Source: Caballeronia sp. SBC1
GTDB taxonomy: Bacteria; Pseudomonadota; Gammaproteobacteria; Burkholderiales; Burkholderiaceae
Direction: 5' to 3'
Assembly: GCF_011493005.1 (NCBI RefSeq)
Contig: NZ_CP049156.1
Coordinates: forward strand, 2,666,001 to 2,730,000
Length of the DNA stretch: 64,000 nt
The notes beneath the pieces are model-generated. The model saw nothing but the letters and a program-made list of their open reading frames with translations. It searched no databases and was not told where the DNA came from. Positions 23,160-31,249 of this stretch are shown here, one piece after another. How positions within the stretch are numbered: the stretch's first letter is position 1; each line of letters begins with the position of its first letter. The translations under genes and the position numbers were made by a program.

Positions 23160-23963
23160 TTAGCGAAATTTATCTTTCCAGCCGCGCATCAGCGTGAACG
23201 CGTCGAGCCGGTCCCGCACCGGGCGCTCGAACTGAGCGGCAAGCGTGGCCTGCACGCTTTTTTCGCCTACGCGCAGGAACGGATTTGCGTTTCGTTCGTG
23301 CAGGAGCGTAGTCGGAATGGTCGGCTGGTTACGGGCGCGCAAGCCCTCCGCGTCCTTCTGCCATTGCGCCAACGCGGCGTTGTCCGGCTCGGCCGCCCGG
23401 GCAAAGCGGATATTCGACAGGGTATATTCGTGGGCACAATGAACCAGCGTGGCGTCAGGGAGTGCGGCGAGCGCATCGAGCGAACTCAGCATTTGTTGCG
23501 CCGTGCCTTCGAACAGCCGGCCGCAACCGCTCGCGAACAAGGTGTCGCCGCAAAAGAGATGCGGCGTCCCTTGTGGATCGCCCGGCTGGAAGTACGCTAT
23601 GTGCCCGGCGGTGTGCCCCGGTACGTCGATAACCGAGCATTCCAGCGCCGGACTCGCGATACTGACGTGATCGCCCTGCTTCACGCGTCGCGTCAGATGC
23701 TCGATAGCCTCGCCAGCCGGGCCGATCACCGGGATTTCTCCATCGGCTGATCGGCTAACGAGCAGTTTTGCGACGCCGCCGACGTGGTCGTGATGGTGGT
23801 GCGTGAGTAAAATGGCGGTTAGCCGCCAACCGCGTTTCGTCAAATAGGCTTCGACGGGCGCGGCGTCGCCAGGATCGACCACGACGGCATTTTGCCCGTC
23901 CGACACCAGCCAGATGTAGTTGTCTTCGAACGCCGGAACCGGCACGTACTCAAGCGTTTTCAT
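23160..23963 (-). CDS. gloB: Hydroxyacylglutathione hydrolase (glyoxalase II)
   Basis: 267 aa metallo-beta-lactamase fold enzyme that hydrolyses S-lactoylglutathione in methylglyoxal detoxification. Metal motif THHHHDHVGG, further ligands in PGHTAGHIAY, CGDTLFASGCGR and the C-terminal H in HCAHEYTLSN are visible, and the HAGH C-terminal segment follows. The ATG at 23963 (MKTLEYVPVPAFEDNYIW) is the family start. It is divergent from the methyltransferase with only 18 bp between the start codons, as with E. coli gloB/yafS. Confidence 0.96.
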   Translation of the reverse strand: MKTLEYVPVPAFEDNYIWLVSDGQNAVVVDPGDAAPVEAYLTKRGWRLTAILLTHHHHDHVGGVAKLLVSRSADGEIPVIGPAGEAIEHLTRRVKQGDHVSIASPALECSVIDVPGHTAGHIAYFQPGDPQGTPHLFCGDTLFASGCGRLFEGTAQQMLSSLDALAALPDATLVHCAHEYTLSNIRFARAAEPDNAALAQWQKDAEGLRARNQPTIPTTLLHERNANPFLRVGEKSVQATLAAQFERPVRDRLDAFTLMRGWKDKFR

Positions 23964-23981
23964 AAGGCGACTCACCCGAAC

Positions 23982-24827
23982 ATGTCAGAGCGAACAATTA
24001 TAGACTGGCCCGCCTGGACACTTTCCGCGCCTGGCCGCTATGTGCTCGAGTGGGAGCAGGCACAGCTTGATCGCGTGGTGTCGGATATTTTCGGCTATCA
24101 CGCGCTGCAACTCGGCCTGCCGGGGCTCGACGCATTGCGCGAGAACCGCATGCCGTATCGCGGCCTCGTGCTTGATACCGCCAGCGCCGCCAGCGCGCCT
24201 TTCACGCTGCCCCCGCCAGTCTTGGCCGACGCGCGGCCGGGCGTGACGTCGCTGCCGTCCGCGAGCCGAGGCTTGCACGCGCCGGAAGGACGCAGCGCCG
24301 TGTGGTGCGATCTGCTCGACTTGCCGTTCGAAGCGCAAAGCGTCGACCTGCTGGTCATGCCGCATACGCTGGAATTCACGAGCGACCCGCACCGGTTGCT
24401 CAGAGAAGCCGAACGTGTGCTGATGCCTGAAGGACAGTTGATCATCCTCGGCTTCAATTCCCTGAGCCTGTGGGGAGCACGGCAATCGCTCGGCAAGGTT
24501 GCGGGCAAGCCGTTTGTCCCGTCCGCGCACGAAATGATCGCGTTCACGCGGATCAAGGACTGGATCAAGCTGCTCGGGTTCGACCTTGAACGCGGGCGCT
24601 TCGGCTGCTATCGTCCGCCTCTCCTGACCGAACAGTGGCTGGCGCGCTATCAGTTCATGGAAGCCGCTGGCGACCGCTGGTGGCCCATTTTCGGCGCCGC
24701 CTACATGATCACGGCCATCAAGCGCGTGCGCGGCATGCGCCTGATCGGGCCGCGCAAGCTGAAAAAACCTGCCCTCGCACCGGGCCTCGCCCCGGTCGCC
24801 ACGCCGCATACACGCAACGAGCATTGA
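23982..24827 (+). CDS. Class I SAM-dependent methyltransferase (YafS-like)
   Basis: 281 aa. A Rossmann methyltransferase of the Methyltransf_11 type: a post-I segment with [47 protein letters not shown]. The classical GxGxG loop is degenerate, as in YafS. Substrate unknown. It is divergent from gloB and overlaps the rnhA start by one base (TGATG), giving the gloB-yafS-rnhA-dnaQ order known from E. coli. The ATG at 23982 ([12 protein letters not shown]) avoids overlap with gloB. Confidence 0.85.
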   Translation: MSERTIIDWPAWTLSAPGRYVLEWEQAQLDRVVSDIFGYHALQLGLPGLDALRENRMPYRGLVLDTASAASAPFTLPPPVLADARPGVTSLPSASRGLHAPEGRSAVWCDLLDLPFEAQSVDLLVMPHTLEFTSDPHRLLREAERVLMPEGQLIILGFNSLSLWGARQSLGKVAGKPFVPSAHEMIAFTRIKDWIKLLGFDLERGRFGCYRPPLLTEQWLARYQFMEAAGDRWWPIFGAAYMITAIKRVRGMRLIGPRKLKKPALAPGLAPVATPHTRNEH

Positions 24828-25285
24828 TGACCTTAGACACCACAGACAAAGTAATCGACATTTATACCGACGGCGCCTGCAAAGGCAATCCTGGCCCCGG
24901 TGGCTGGGGCGCACTCCTGCGTTTCGGCGATCAGGAAAAGGAATTGTTCGGTGGCGAAACGCCGACGACCAACAACCGGATGGAACTCATGGGCGTGATT
25001 TCGGCGCTCGAAGCGCTCAAGCGGCCGTGTCGCGTGGTCATTCACACCGACTCGCAATATGTCCAGAAGGGCATCAGCGAATGGATCCACGGCTGGAAAA
25101 AGAAGAACTGGATGACAGCCGCGAAAACGCCCGTCAAGAATGCGGATTTGTGGAAACGGCTCGATGCGCTGGTTGTTCAGCATCAGATTGAATGGCGCTG
25201 GGTGAAAGGCCATTCGGGCCATCCCGAAAATGAACGCGCCGACGCGCTCGCGAATCGCGGCGTCACTTCACTCGCCGAAGGTTAA
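24827..25285 (+). CDS. rnhA: Ribonuclease HI
   Basis: 152 aa. Catalytic carboxylates are visible in [17 protein letters not shown] (Asp), NNRMELMG (Glu), HTDSQYV (Asp) and in the C-terminal NERADALAN (Asp), with the basic helix [13 protein letters not shown]. It degrades the RNA of RNA-DNA hybrids. The start overlaps the methyltransferase stop (TGATG). dnaQ follows after 11 bp. Confidence 0.97.
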   Translation: MTLDTTDKVIDIYTDGACKGNPGPGGWGALLRFGDQEKELFGGETPTTNNRMELMGVISALEALKRPCRVVIHTDSQYVQKGISEWIHGWKKKNWMTAAKTPVKNADLWKRLDALVVQHQIEWRWVKGHSGHPENERADALANRGVTSLAEG

Positions 25286-25296
25286 TTCTTATCTCT

Positions 25297-26034
25297 ATGC
25301 GCCAACTCGTACTCGATACCGAAACTACCGGCCTCAACGCCCGCACGGGCGACCGTATTATTGAAATTGGCTGCGTCGAGCTTGTGAATCGACGGCTCAC
25401 CGGCAATAACCTGCACTTCTACGTGAATCCGGGACGCGACAGCGATCCGGGCGCGCTTGCGGTTCACGGACTGACCACGGAATTCCTCAGCGATAAACCC
25501 AAGTTCGCCGATATCGCTGCCGAGTTGCGCGATTTCGTGGCGGGCGCGGAGCTGATCATTCACAACGCGCCATTCGACGTCGGTTTCATGGACGTGGAGT
25601 TCGGTCTGGTCGGCATGCCTGGCGTGAAGGAAGTGTGCGGCGGTGTGATCGACACACTGGTGCAGGCGAAGCAGATGTTCCCCGGCAAGCGCAATTCACT
25701 CGATGCGTTGTGCGACCGGTTTGGTATTAGCAACGCGCATCGGACGCTGCATGGCGCCCTGCTCGACTCGGAATTGCTGGCAGAAGTCTATCTGGCGATG
25801 ACGCGCGGCCAGGAAAGCCTGGTGATCGATATGCTCGGGGAAACGCAGTCAACAGGCGTTGGTCACGCACCCCGTATTGCGCTCGATGATTTGCAGTTGC
25901 CGGTGCTGGTGGCATCGGAGGAAGAATTGAGCGCGCATCTCGCTGTCCTCGATGATCTCGACAAAGCGGTCAAGGGGACGAGCGTGTGGCGGATCGAGAC
26001 GGTGATCGCGGTTGAGGTAGCGGCGGGTTCGTGA
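25297..26034 (+). CDS. dnaQ: DNA polymerase III epsilon subunit (3'-5' proofreading exonuclease)
   Basis: 245 aa DEDDh exonuclease: ExoI VLDTETTGLNA, ExoII HNAPFDVGFMD and ExoIII HRTLHGALLDSELL with the catalytic His and Asp. The C-terminal ~60 residues include the polymerase-binding tail. It proofreads replication in complex with the alpha and theta-like subunits. It is last in the methyltransferase-rnhA-dnaQ set, just before tRNA-Val. Confidence 0.97.
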   Translation: MRQLVLDTETTGLNARTGDRIIEIGCVELVNRRLTGNNLHFYVNPGRDSDPGALAVHGLTTEFLSDKPKFADIAAELRDFVAGAELIIHNAPFDVGFMDVEFGLVGMPGVKEVCGGVIDTLVQAKQMFPGKRNSLDALCDRFGISNAHRTLHGALLDSELLAEVYLAMTRGQESLVIDMLGETQSTGVGHAPRIALDDLQLPVLVASEEELSAHLAVLDDLDKAVKGTSVWRIETVIAVEVAAGS

Positions 26035-26082
26035 TTCAGGTTGATCCGGACGACACGATTATTGAAGTGCTCAAAGATTCGC

Positions 26083-26111
26083 TTTACGAAATCGGGAAGC
26101 TCTGACATAAT
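26083..26111 (+). promoter_or_regulatory. Probable promoter of tRNA-Val
   Basis: TTTACG (26083-26088) and CATAAT (26106-26111) are separated by 17 bp, predicting a start about six bases before the mature tRNA. The -35 matches four and the -10 five of six consensus positions. Confidence 0.55.
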
Positions 26112-26123
26112 CCAAAGCTCTTC

Positions 26124-26198
26124 GGGTGGTTAGCTCAGCGGTAGAGCACTGCCTTCACACGGCAGGGGTCACAGGTTCAATCCCTGTACCACCCACCA
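26124..26198 (+). tRNA. tRNA-Val (anticodon CAC)
   Basis: 75 nt cloverleaf: acceptor GGGTGGT paired with ACCACCC, D stem GCTC/GAGC, anticodon stem CTGCC/GGCAG with loop TTCACAC (anticodon CAC, reading GTG), T arm ACAGG TTCAATC CCTGT, and an encoded CCA end. A strong terminator follows, so it is a single-gene unit. Confidence 0.97.
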
Positions 26199-26230
26199 GG
26201 ATTTCGCGGTTGAGTTTGCATCGCGTTGAA

Positions 26231-26270
26231 AAAGGCTCTCAGGCATTTGCTTGAGAGCCTTTTTCTTTTT
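26231..26270 (+). terminator. Intrinsic terminator of tRNA-Val
   Basis: An 11-bp perfect stem, AAAGGCTCTCA / TGAGAGCCTTT (26231-26241, 26252-26262), a 10-nt loop and TTTTCTTTTT. Confidence 0.93.
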
Positions 26271-26515
26271 GTGCATGCGACTCACTTCGTATGACAGGGA
26301 TACTAGACGATTCCCAGCCAAGCTTTGACGCGCGCCCACCACCCCAATCGCCCCTCCCGCGACGAAGACACGAGCCCATCAGAAAACGTAGCGCCCAGAG
26401 CTTGGACGGAAAAAAATTGCGATGGACACAGCTACGCCGCCCTCCGGATCCGATAACCGCGACTTGTTCAACGACTCCGGCGGCGGTTGTCGGCTTGGTG
26501 GCGTAACCGTAGATT
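26271..26515. other. Non-coding stretch between tRNA-Val and the toxin remnant
   Basis: No recognisable gene. Short frames exist on both strands (for example 26291-26506, plus), but their translations are low-complexity Pro/Arg-rich and resemble no family I know. Base composition is more mixed than in flanking genes, consistent with decayed accessory DNA. Confidence 0.4.
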
Positions 26516-26635
26516 TCAAAAAGTTACCACCTGCATTGTGTTATTGAGTGCTCGCAGGTCATAACGGCTCGAATGCGATAGATTTACCCAATCTTTCTCA
26601 AACTGCTTCGTGTAAATCGCTTTCTCGGAACAGCT
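26516..26635 (-). pseudogene. Remnant of a YafQ/RelE-type mRNA interferase toxin
   Basis: A 39-codon minus-strand frame with no start codon encodes EKAIYTKQFEKDWVNLSHS, then SRYDLRALNNTMQVV, before a TGA. This matches the N-terminal third of YafQ-family toxins, which usually run near 90-100 residues with the catalytic His in the missing part. It overlaps the end of the antitoxin remnant, as the intact pairs do. It cannot be functional as it stands. The identification rests on recalled family pattern, not on a search. Confidence 0.7.
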
Positions 26636-26933
26636 TTACCTGTTTCCGCTTTGAGTTTGCTAAATAGATCCGGTGGGGAGTCGAAGCGCGCTTTTCCCTT
26701 CATCGCCCGTGACTCGCGAAGCGCGTGCAAAGTGGGTCGTTCGAGATGCGGACGTCAAATGGCAGGCCTCCGTAAACGACGACTTGGCGAAGAGACAGTC
26801 GGATGGCGTCGAATAGGGTTAGCCCGTTTTCGGCCAACATCGCTTCGGCGCGCTTTTTCAACTCAGGCTCGATACGCGTGCGCACATCAGCAGATTTGAG
26901 GGTGACAAATGCCGCGGCTTGAACCTTGTAGCG
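26584..26933 (-). pseudogene. Frameshifted DinJ/RelB-family antitoxin
   Basis: The minus strand reads AFVTLKSADVRTRIEPELK, then RAEAMLAENGLTLFDAIRLS and RQVVVYGGLPFDVRISNDP in one frame (to about 26733). It continues in the next frame as TLHALRESRAMKGKARFDSP and PDLFSKLK. A single base appears to be missing near 26733. The frame upstream of ADVRTR is open to a TAA at 26936-26934 but contains no ATG; the first possible start is the GTG at 26885. DinJ/RelB antitoxins are ribbon-helix-helix repressors that neutralise YafQ/RelE toxins. Both a frameshift and a lost start point to decay. Confidence 0.75.
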
Positions 26934-26936
26934 TTA

Positions 26937-27197
26937 GTTGTGGACGCGTAACGCGACAAGGTCCATTACGCATGAAGAGCAGAGGATTCTCATTGGATTC
27001 CACCGCAGTAGCGCCATCGTAGCTACGACGGCACTACGCAGCAACATGCCGCCGGTCGAGTTGGCCGAATCAAGCGCCCCGGGGACGTGCATTGCTACCC
27101 CGAAGTCAGTCAACTCGGTTCAACATCTCTCTGCAAACGCAGGACGAGCGCCCTCCCACCGAGCATGCGCAAGAACCTTAGCGACAAGACTCCGCGA
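26937..27197. other. Non-coding stretch between the antitoxin remnant and pepE
   Basis: 261 bp with no supported gene, RNA or repeat apart from a 10-bp palindrome (CGTAGCTACG) within it. It would hold the promoter of the former toxin-antitoxin operon, but I see no clear operator. Confidence 0.4.
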
Positions 27198-27953
27198 TCA
27201 ACCTTTGAACCCAGGCCACTCACTCATATCGGCTGGGCCTTTTATGCGCGTAAGCGGAAAGGTTTCGTTTTCGCGCAAGGTCTCCACGCGCCCATCGCCG
27301 AGAAAATGCACCGTATGACGCTCGCCGAGCACAGTGCCATACGTACCGTCCGAATACAAAGCCGACCCTTCAGGCAACGCCAGCACCTGCTCCGGTGCGT
27401 TGATCGCGAGAAACTCCGCAAGGCGCTCTTCACGGCTTTCACCGTTATGCCCTAAAGGCTTACCGCTGATGAAGTGAGGATTGACCTGAAACGGTACAAG
27501 TCCGAGCGCGCGAAGCGTAGGCGGTTGAACGACGGGCATGTCATTAGTGGTACGGATCGTCGGACACGCTATATTACTTCCCGCGCTCCACCCAACATAC
27601 GGTGTACCCGCCATCACCTTCGCACGGACAGCATCGACAATGCCGGCATCGTAGAGTCGCTTGAGCAGCGCGAACGTGTTGCCGCCTCCGATCGCTATGG
27701 CCTCCGCCTGCTCTATCGCTGCAAGCGGGTCGTCGTTGCGATGAATCGATTCCAGCGAATAGCCAAGACGGTGGAACGCCGGCTTGACCAGATCTTCGTA
27801 GCTATCGAAGCTGAACGTAACGGCCGCGAACGGTACAAACAACACCTTGCGAGGCTCATGCTTCAACAGAACGTGTATCTGCTCGCCGGCATGCTCCAGA
27901 TAACCGAGCTGGTCCTTGCGCGAACTGCTCATCAAAAGAATGCGTTGTGTCAT
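27198..27953 (-). CDS. pepE: Dipeptidase E (alpha-aspartyl dipeptidase)
   Basis: 251 aa, peptidase family S51. It removes N-terminal Asp from Asp-X dipeptides in the cytoplasm. Catalytic Ser lies in the nucleophile elbow PYVGWSAGSNIACPTI, preceded by AIAIGGGNTFALLKRLYD; NPHFISGKPLGHNGESREERLAEFL supplies the conserved His region. The ATG at 27953 has AAGAGG eight bases upstream; a GTG three codons earlier overlaps that site and was not used. It is alone, with a decayed toxin-antitoxin locus downstream. Confidence 0.93.
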   Translation of the reverse strand: MTQRILLMSSSRKDQLGYLEHAGEQIHVLLKHEPRKVLFVPFAAVTFSFDSYEDLVKPAFHRLGYSLESIHRNDDPLAAIEQAEAIAIGGGNTFALLKRLYDAGIVDAVRAKVMAGTPYVGWSAGSNIACPTIRTTNDMPVVQPPTLRALGLVPFQVNPHFISGKPLGHNGESREERLAEFLAINAPEQVLALPEGSALYSDGTYGTVLGERHTVHFLGDGRVETLRENETFPLTRIKGPADMSEWPGFKG

Positions 27954-28086
27954 GCCATACACCTCTTAGTCGTCGGGCAACGCTAGGGCCAAGCATCAAA
28001 CGCCTCCCGACCGATTATTGCTCGAAGCAGGCATGATCACCCGATGCCAGCCCAGACCGCGACAGGCTTAGCGCCCGTCCGGGGGT

Positions 28087-28932
28087 TCAAATCCCGACGC
28101 TTGAGCTCTGACGCAACGACGCGTCGAGCGCGCGTGCCGTCTTCCGGTCGCCCTCGCTTGCCAGCGCGGCGCGGAAGACAGTTTTGCGGTTGTGTCCGGC
28201 GGCAGCGGGCGAATCCCACAGCAGCTCCATCTTGGGACGCGCGTCCCGGCCGAACAAACCGCGCTTCTTCGGCACGACGGCGGCGGCAGCAACGGCACCA
28301 CTTTCCACGCCGACGGGACCATCGAAACCAACGGCTTCAATCATCCCCTCAGGCCATTTCACCGATAACTCCCGCGCATCGTACTGCCCGAGTTTCCGGC
28401 TTTCAGCCCAGACAACGGCCGTGCGCGTGGCGGTATCGATGGAAATGGCATAGCGGCCGATAGCAAACCGACGTGCCGCGATATTCGTGCGCCACAGCGC
28501 GCGCGGCCGGCAGATCCACAGCACCACGCCATAAAGCGCAGGGGCAACGAGCAGCCAGCCGTTGGTTTCAGCCAGTGCGTGCATGGCGTTTTTCCAGCCG
28601 GCGGTCCACGTGAAGAACCCGACCGACCACACCGCGAACAGAAAACTCAGCAACGCGAGCAGCCGCAAGGCTTGCCGTAACCATTGCGGCAGCGGATGGA
28701 GCGGGCGTTCCGCGCGAGCCCGGGCGCCGGGAAGGAACAGCAGCAGAAACAAGAGTACTAGCGTGACGCAGGCCCACGGCGATGAAGCCATCGCGCGCAA
28801 TGAAGAGAGATAGCCCATTTGCGACATCGAGAACAACCAGCGCGCGGCCAGCACGAGTCCGATCGCCCGCAGCGCGAACACGGTGCCAGCACCGGGTGCC
28901 GGGCTCGCGCTACTCTGCTTCGTTCTCGCCAA
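28087..28932 (-). CDS. Membrane protein of unknown function
   Basis: 281 aa. Four hydrophobic stretches: FALRAIGLVLAARWLF, CVTLVLLFLLLFLPG, LLALLSFLFAVWSVGFF and LLVAPALYGVVLWIC. A cytoplasmic C-terminal half follows, with a beta-rich segment (FAIGRYAISIDTATRTAVVW) and no recognised catalytic motif. The start is uncertain: a TTG at 28932 has AGGAG seven bases upstream and was preferred over the TTG at 28989. I do not recognise the family. Neighbours give no functional hint. Confidence 0.6.
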   Translation of the reverse strand: MARTKQSSASPAPGAGTVFALRAIGLVLAARWLFSMSQMGYLSSLRAMASSPWACVTLVLLFLLLFLPGARARAERPLHPLPQWLRQALRLLALLSFLFAVWSVGFFTWTAGWKNAMHALAETNGWLLVAPALYGVVLWICRPRALWRTNIAARRFAIGRYAISIDTATRTAVVWAESRKLGQYDARELSVKWPEGMIEAVGFDGPVGVESGAVAAAAVVPKKRGLFGRDARPKMELLWDSPAAAGHNRKTVFRAALASEGDRKTARALDASLRQSSSVGI

Positions 28933-29153
28933 AACTTCGCTCCTGTTCACGACTGTCCTTGTTCGTGCGATAAGTTCCCCGTCGCGCAATGCGATTTTGA
29001 AGAGACTTCCACACCGATCCGCCTATTCGATCCAATGCTGCACTGCATTTCACGAGGCCCGCACATTATAGGGAGAATGTCGAAAACGGCATCGGCCCCG
29101 CATGCTCAACCCGACGATAACGCGTGAAGCTTGACCCCGCAGTGTGTCAAAAC

Positions 29154-29193
29154 AACAACGCCCCGCGCGCCTGACGGCGCACGGGGCGTTGTT
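29154..29193. terminator. Bidirectional intrinsic terminator downstream of the GT4 gene
   Basis: A 12-bp perfect outer stem, AACAACGCCCCG / CGGGGCGTTGTT, extended by inner GC pairs, with TTTT on the plus side and TTGTTTT on the minus side. It lies 63 bp beyond the minus-strand glycosyltransferase stop. Confidence 0.85.
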
Positions 29194-29255
29194 TTCGCTC
29201 AATCAGCAAGCTAGCGATCAGGCGACGTCCGCAAGATCACTATTGAACGGAAAAA

Positions 29256-30320
29256 TCAGCTCGCGTTGACTTCGCGCAGAACGGTGCGGCGCTTCGCGCG
29301 CAGCAGCTCTTCATACGTATGAACATAGCGCGCGGCCATGACCTTCGACGAAAAACGCGTTTCGAACGCCTGACGAACCTTGGCGCGCGGCAACGTGTCG
29401 AGGCGCTTCACGGCGGCAATCGCGCTCAGTTCGTCTTCCACGACAAAACCCGACACACCGTTTTCGATCACTTCCGGCACCGATCCACGATTGAACGCGA
29501 TCACCGGCGTGCCGCAAGCCATCGCTTCGATCATCACCAGGCCAAACGGCTCCGGCCAGTCGATCGGGAACAGCAACGCGTGCGCGTTGCCGAGGAATTC
29601 GGTCTTCTGCTGCTCGTTGATCTCGCCAATGTATTCCACGTGCGGCAGCGCGAACAACGGCTTGATCTGCTCTTCGTAATACGCGCGATCGGCATTGTCG
29701 ATTTTTGCCGCGATCTTGATCTTCATGCCCGCTGCGCCTGCGATCCGGATTGCCCGGTCAACACGCTTTTCCGGCGAGATTCGGCCGAGGAACGCGAGGT
29801 AGCCCGGTTGCACATTCGGGATCGGCTTGAGCAGGTTTTCCGGCAGGCCGTGATAAACGGTCGAAAGCCAGTTGGCTTGCGGCAACGGCTGACGCTGGTT
29901 GTCGGAGATCGACACGACCGGCGCTTCGTTGAACGTGCTGAAGATTGGCTGCAGTTCTGGCAGATCGAGACGGCCGTGCATGGTCGTCAGGAACGGCACC
30001 GGCTGGCGCGAGAACAGCGAGAACGGGTAATAGTCGATGTGAAAATGCAACACATCGAATTCGTCAGCGCGGCGGCGGACTTCTTCCAGCAGCAGCATGT
30101 GGGGCGCCATCGTGTCGCGGATGGTCGGGTCGAGGCGCAGCGCCTGCGGCCAGAAGGCTTCGAGCTTCGCCGACGTTTGCGAATCACCGCTCGCGAACAA
30201 CGTGACGTCGTGACCGGCCTCAACCAGCGCCTCGGTCAGATAGGACACCACGCGCTCCGTACCGCCGTAGAACTTCGGGGGGACGGCTTCATGAAGAGGC
30301 GCGATTTGAGCGATTCGCAT
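29256..30320 (-). CDS. Glycosyltransferase family 4 protein
   Basis: 354 aa GT-B fold. N-terminal domain: MRIAQIAPLHEAVPPKFYGGTERVV, the donor-side loop typical of GT4, and DVLHFHIDYYPFSLF. C-terminal domain: GYLAFLGRISPEKRVDRAI, then the EX7E nucleotide-sugar motif in EPFGLVMIEAMACGTPVIAFNRGSVPEVI. A soluble retaining transferase; acceptor and donor cannot be read off. Homologues of this type occur as stand-alone genes in Burkholderia, sometimes near trehalose or exopolysaccharide genes; otsAB lies about 3 kb away here. Confidence 0.85.
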   Translation of the reverse strand: MRIAQIAPLHEAVPPKFYGGTERVVSYLTEALVEAGHDVTLFASGDSQTSAKLEAFWPQALRLDPTIRDTMAPHMLLLEEVRRRADEFDVLHFHIDYYPFSLFSRQPVPFLTTMHGRLDLPELQPIFSTFNEAPVVSISDNQRQPLPQANWLSTVYHGLPENLLKPIPNVQPGYLAFLGRISPEKRVDRAIRIAGAAGMKIKIAAKIDNADRAYYEEQIKPLFALPHVEYIGEINEQQKTEFLGNAHALLFPIDWPEPFGLVMIEAMACGTPVIAFNRGSVPEVIENGVSGFVVEDELSAIAAVKRLDTLPRAKVRQAFETRFSSKVMAARYVHTYEELLRAKRRTVLREVNAS

Positions 30321-31249
30321 GTCTGAAACTCCTAAATATGTCAGGCAAAATTGATGCGCTTGGCATCGGTCGTTAAATCAAGCGAATCGCCCTACCCGGA
30401 TTCGGCACGGTGCTGGTGTCTCCAGCAGAATGGCCGATAGCACGAGAAAAAATCGCGATGCTTCGCTGTTTGCTTGGGTGTTGCTGTTGCTATGGGTGTC
30501 GGGCGTCTGTTTCAGAGCGTGATCAGGCAAAGCAAGATCAATTCCATCTCGTAAATGCAACGCACCCAGCCATAAACGCACGACCTGCGGAGTCGTTGAC
30601 CGGAACCTACAACAACCTGTCAAAACGCCTAAGGGGAAACCCGGGGTGAAGTATCGCGGTTTTTGCAAGGTTTCCAATCTTACATTTCAACTTATTTAGG
30701 TTGTTACACCGTCGATACACTTTGCAAGCCCTTGTTTATCAAGGCTGTTCTACGCTGATCGACATGGACCGAACTAGTCGGAGCCAAGCTGGCAGCCGAG
30801 CTGCAAATGCCAAAGCGCTCCGACACTCTCCAAATCCAGCCACGCCATGACGTATCGGCTGGCGTCGGGTTTGCCATTAGCGCCGCTATGCAAGCAGCGG
30901 GACCGCGACGTGCTTTCACCCTGCCAAGGGCGTAGTTACCGTTCAAGCCGCTTCACGTCGAGGTACCGCGAAACAGCACCGGGCAGACCGTGGAAGGTGC
31001 AAGAAGGTGCAAGACACGTCTCCAGCGGGCATTGATGCCCGCTTCGGACAATGCACTTTTGCCGAAAATCAGCTCTGGCTGATGGATATGCACCACGGAA
31101 AGCATTATGCGAGACGATTTGGCTCGCTACACTCGCTACAATTCAGCAATCGGTGCTGCACGCTTTTCGCCTCGCTGGCCAGACGCGCCGCGCATGCGGC
31201 CACGGCGAAGCATCGCGCTCAACCGCTCTACTCGACCGAAAAAAGACCA
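30321..31249. other. Long divergent intergenic region between the GT4 and ABC exporter genes
   Basis: About 930 bp. The frame of the downstream exporter is open from 31007, but those ~80 residues are Cys/His/Arg-rich and do not look like protein. A 99-codon minus-strand frame (30378-30677) lacks family resemblance and was not called. AT-rich patches near 30650-30750 may hold promoters. No convincing RNA gene or terminator was found. Confidence 0.4.

Noticed and set aside
26199..28040. Search for a direct repeat of the tRNA-Val 3' end as evidence of an integrated element
   Set aside because: I found no second copy of the tRNA 3' end, and no integrase gene is present.
28060..28100. Possible tRNA fragment (GGGGGTTCAAATCCCGA) that might mark an attachment site
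   Set aside because: The stem around the TTCAAAT loop does not pair beyond 3 bp, and no matching tRNA 3' end is in the window.
30378..30677. 99-codon minus-strand frame in the GT4/exporter gap
   Set aside because: No signal peptide, domain or good ribosome site; composition typical of non-coding DNA.
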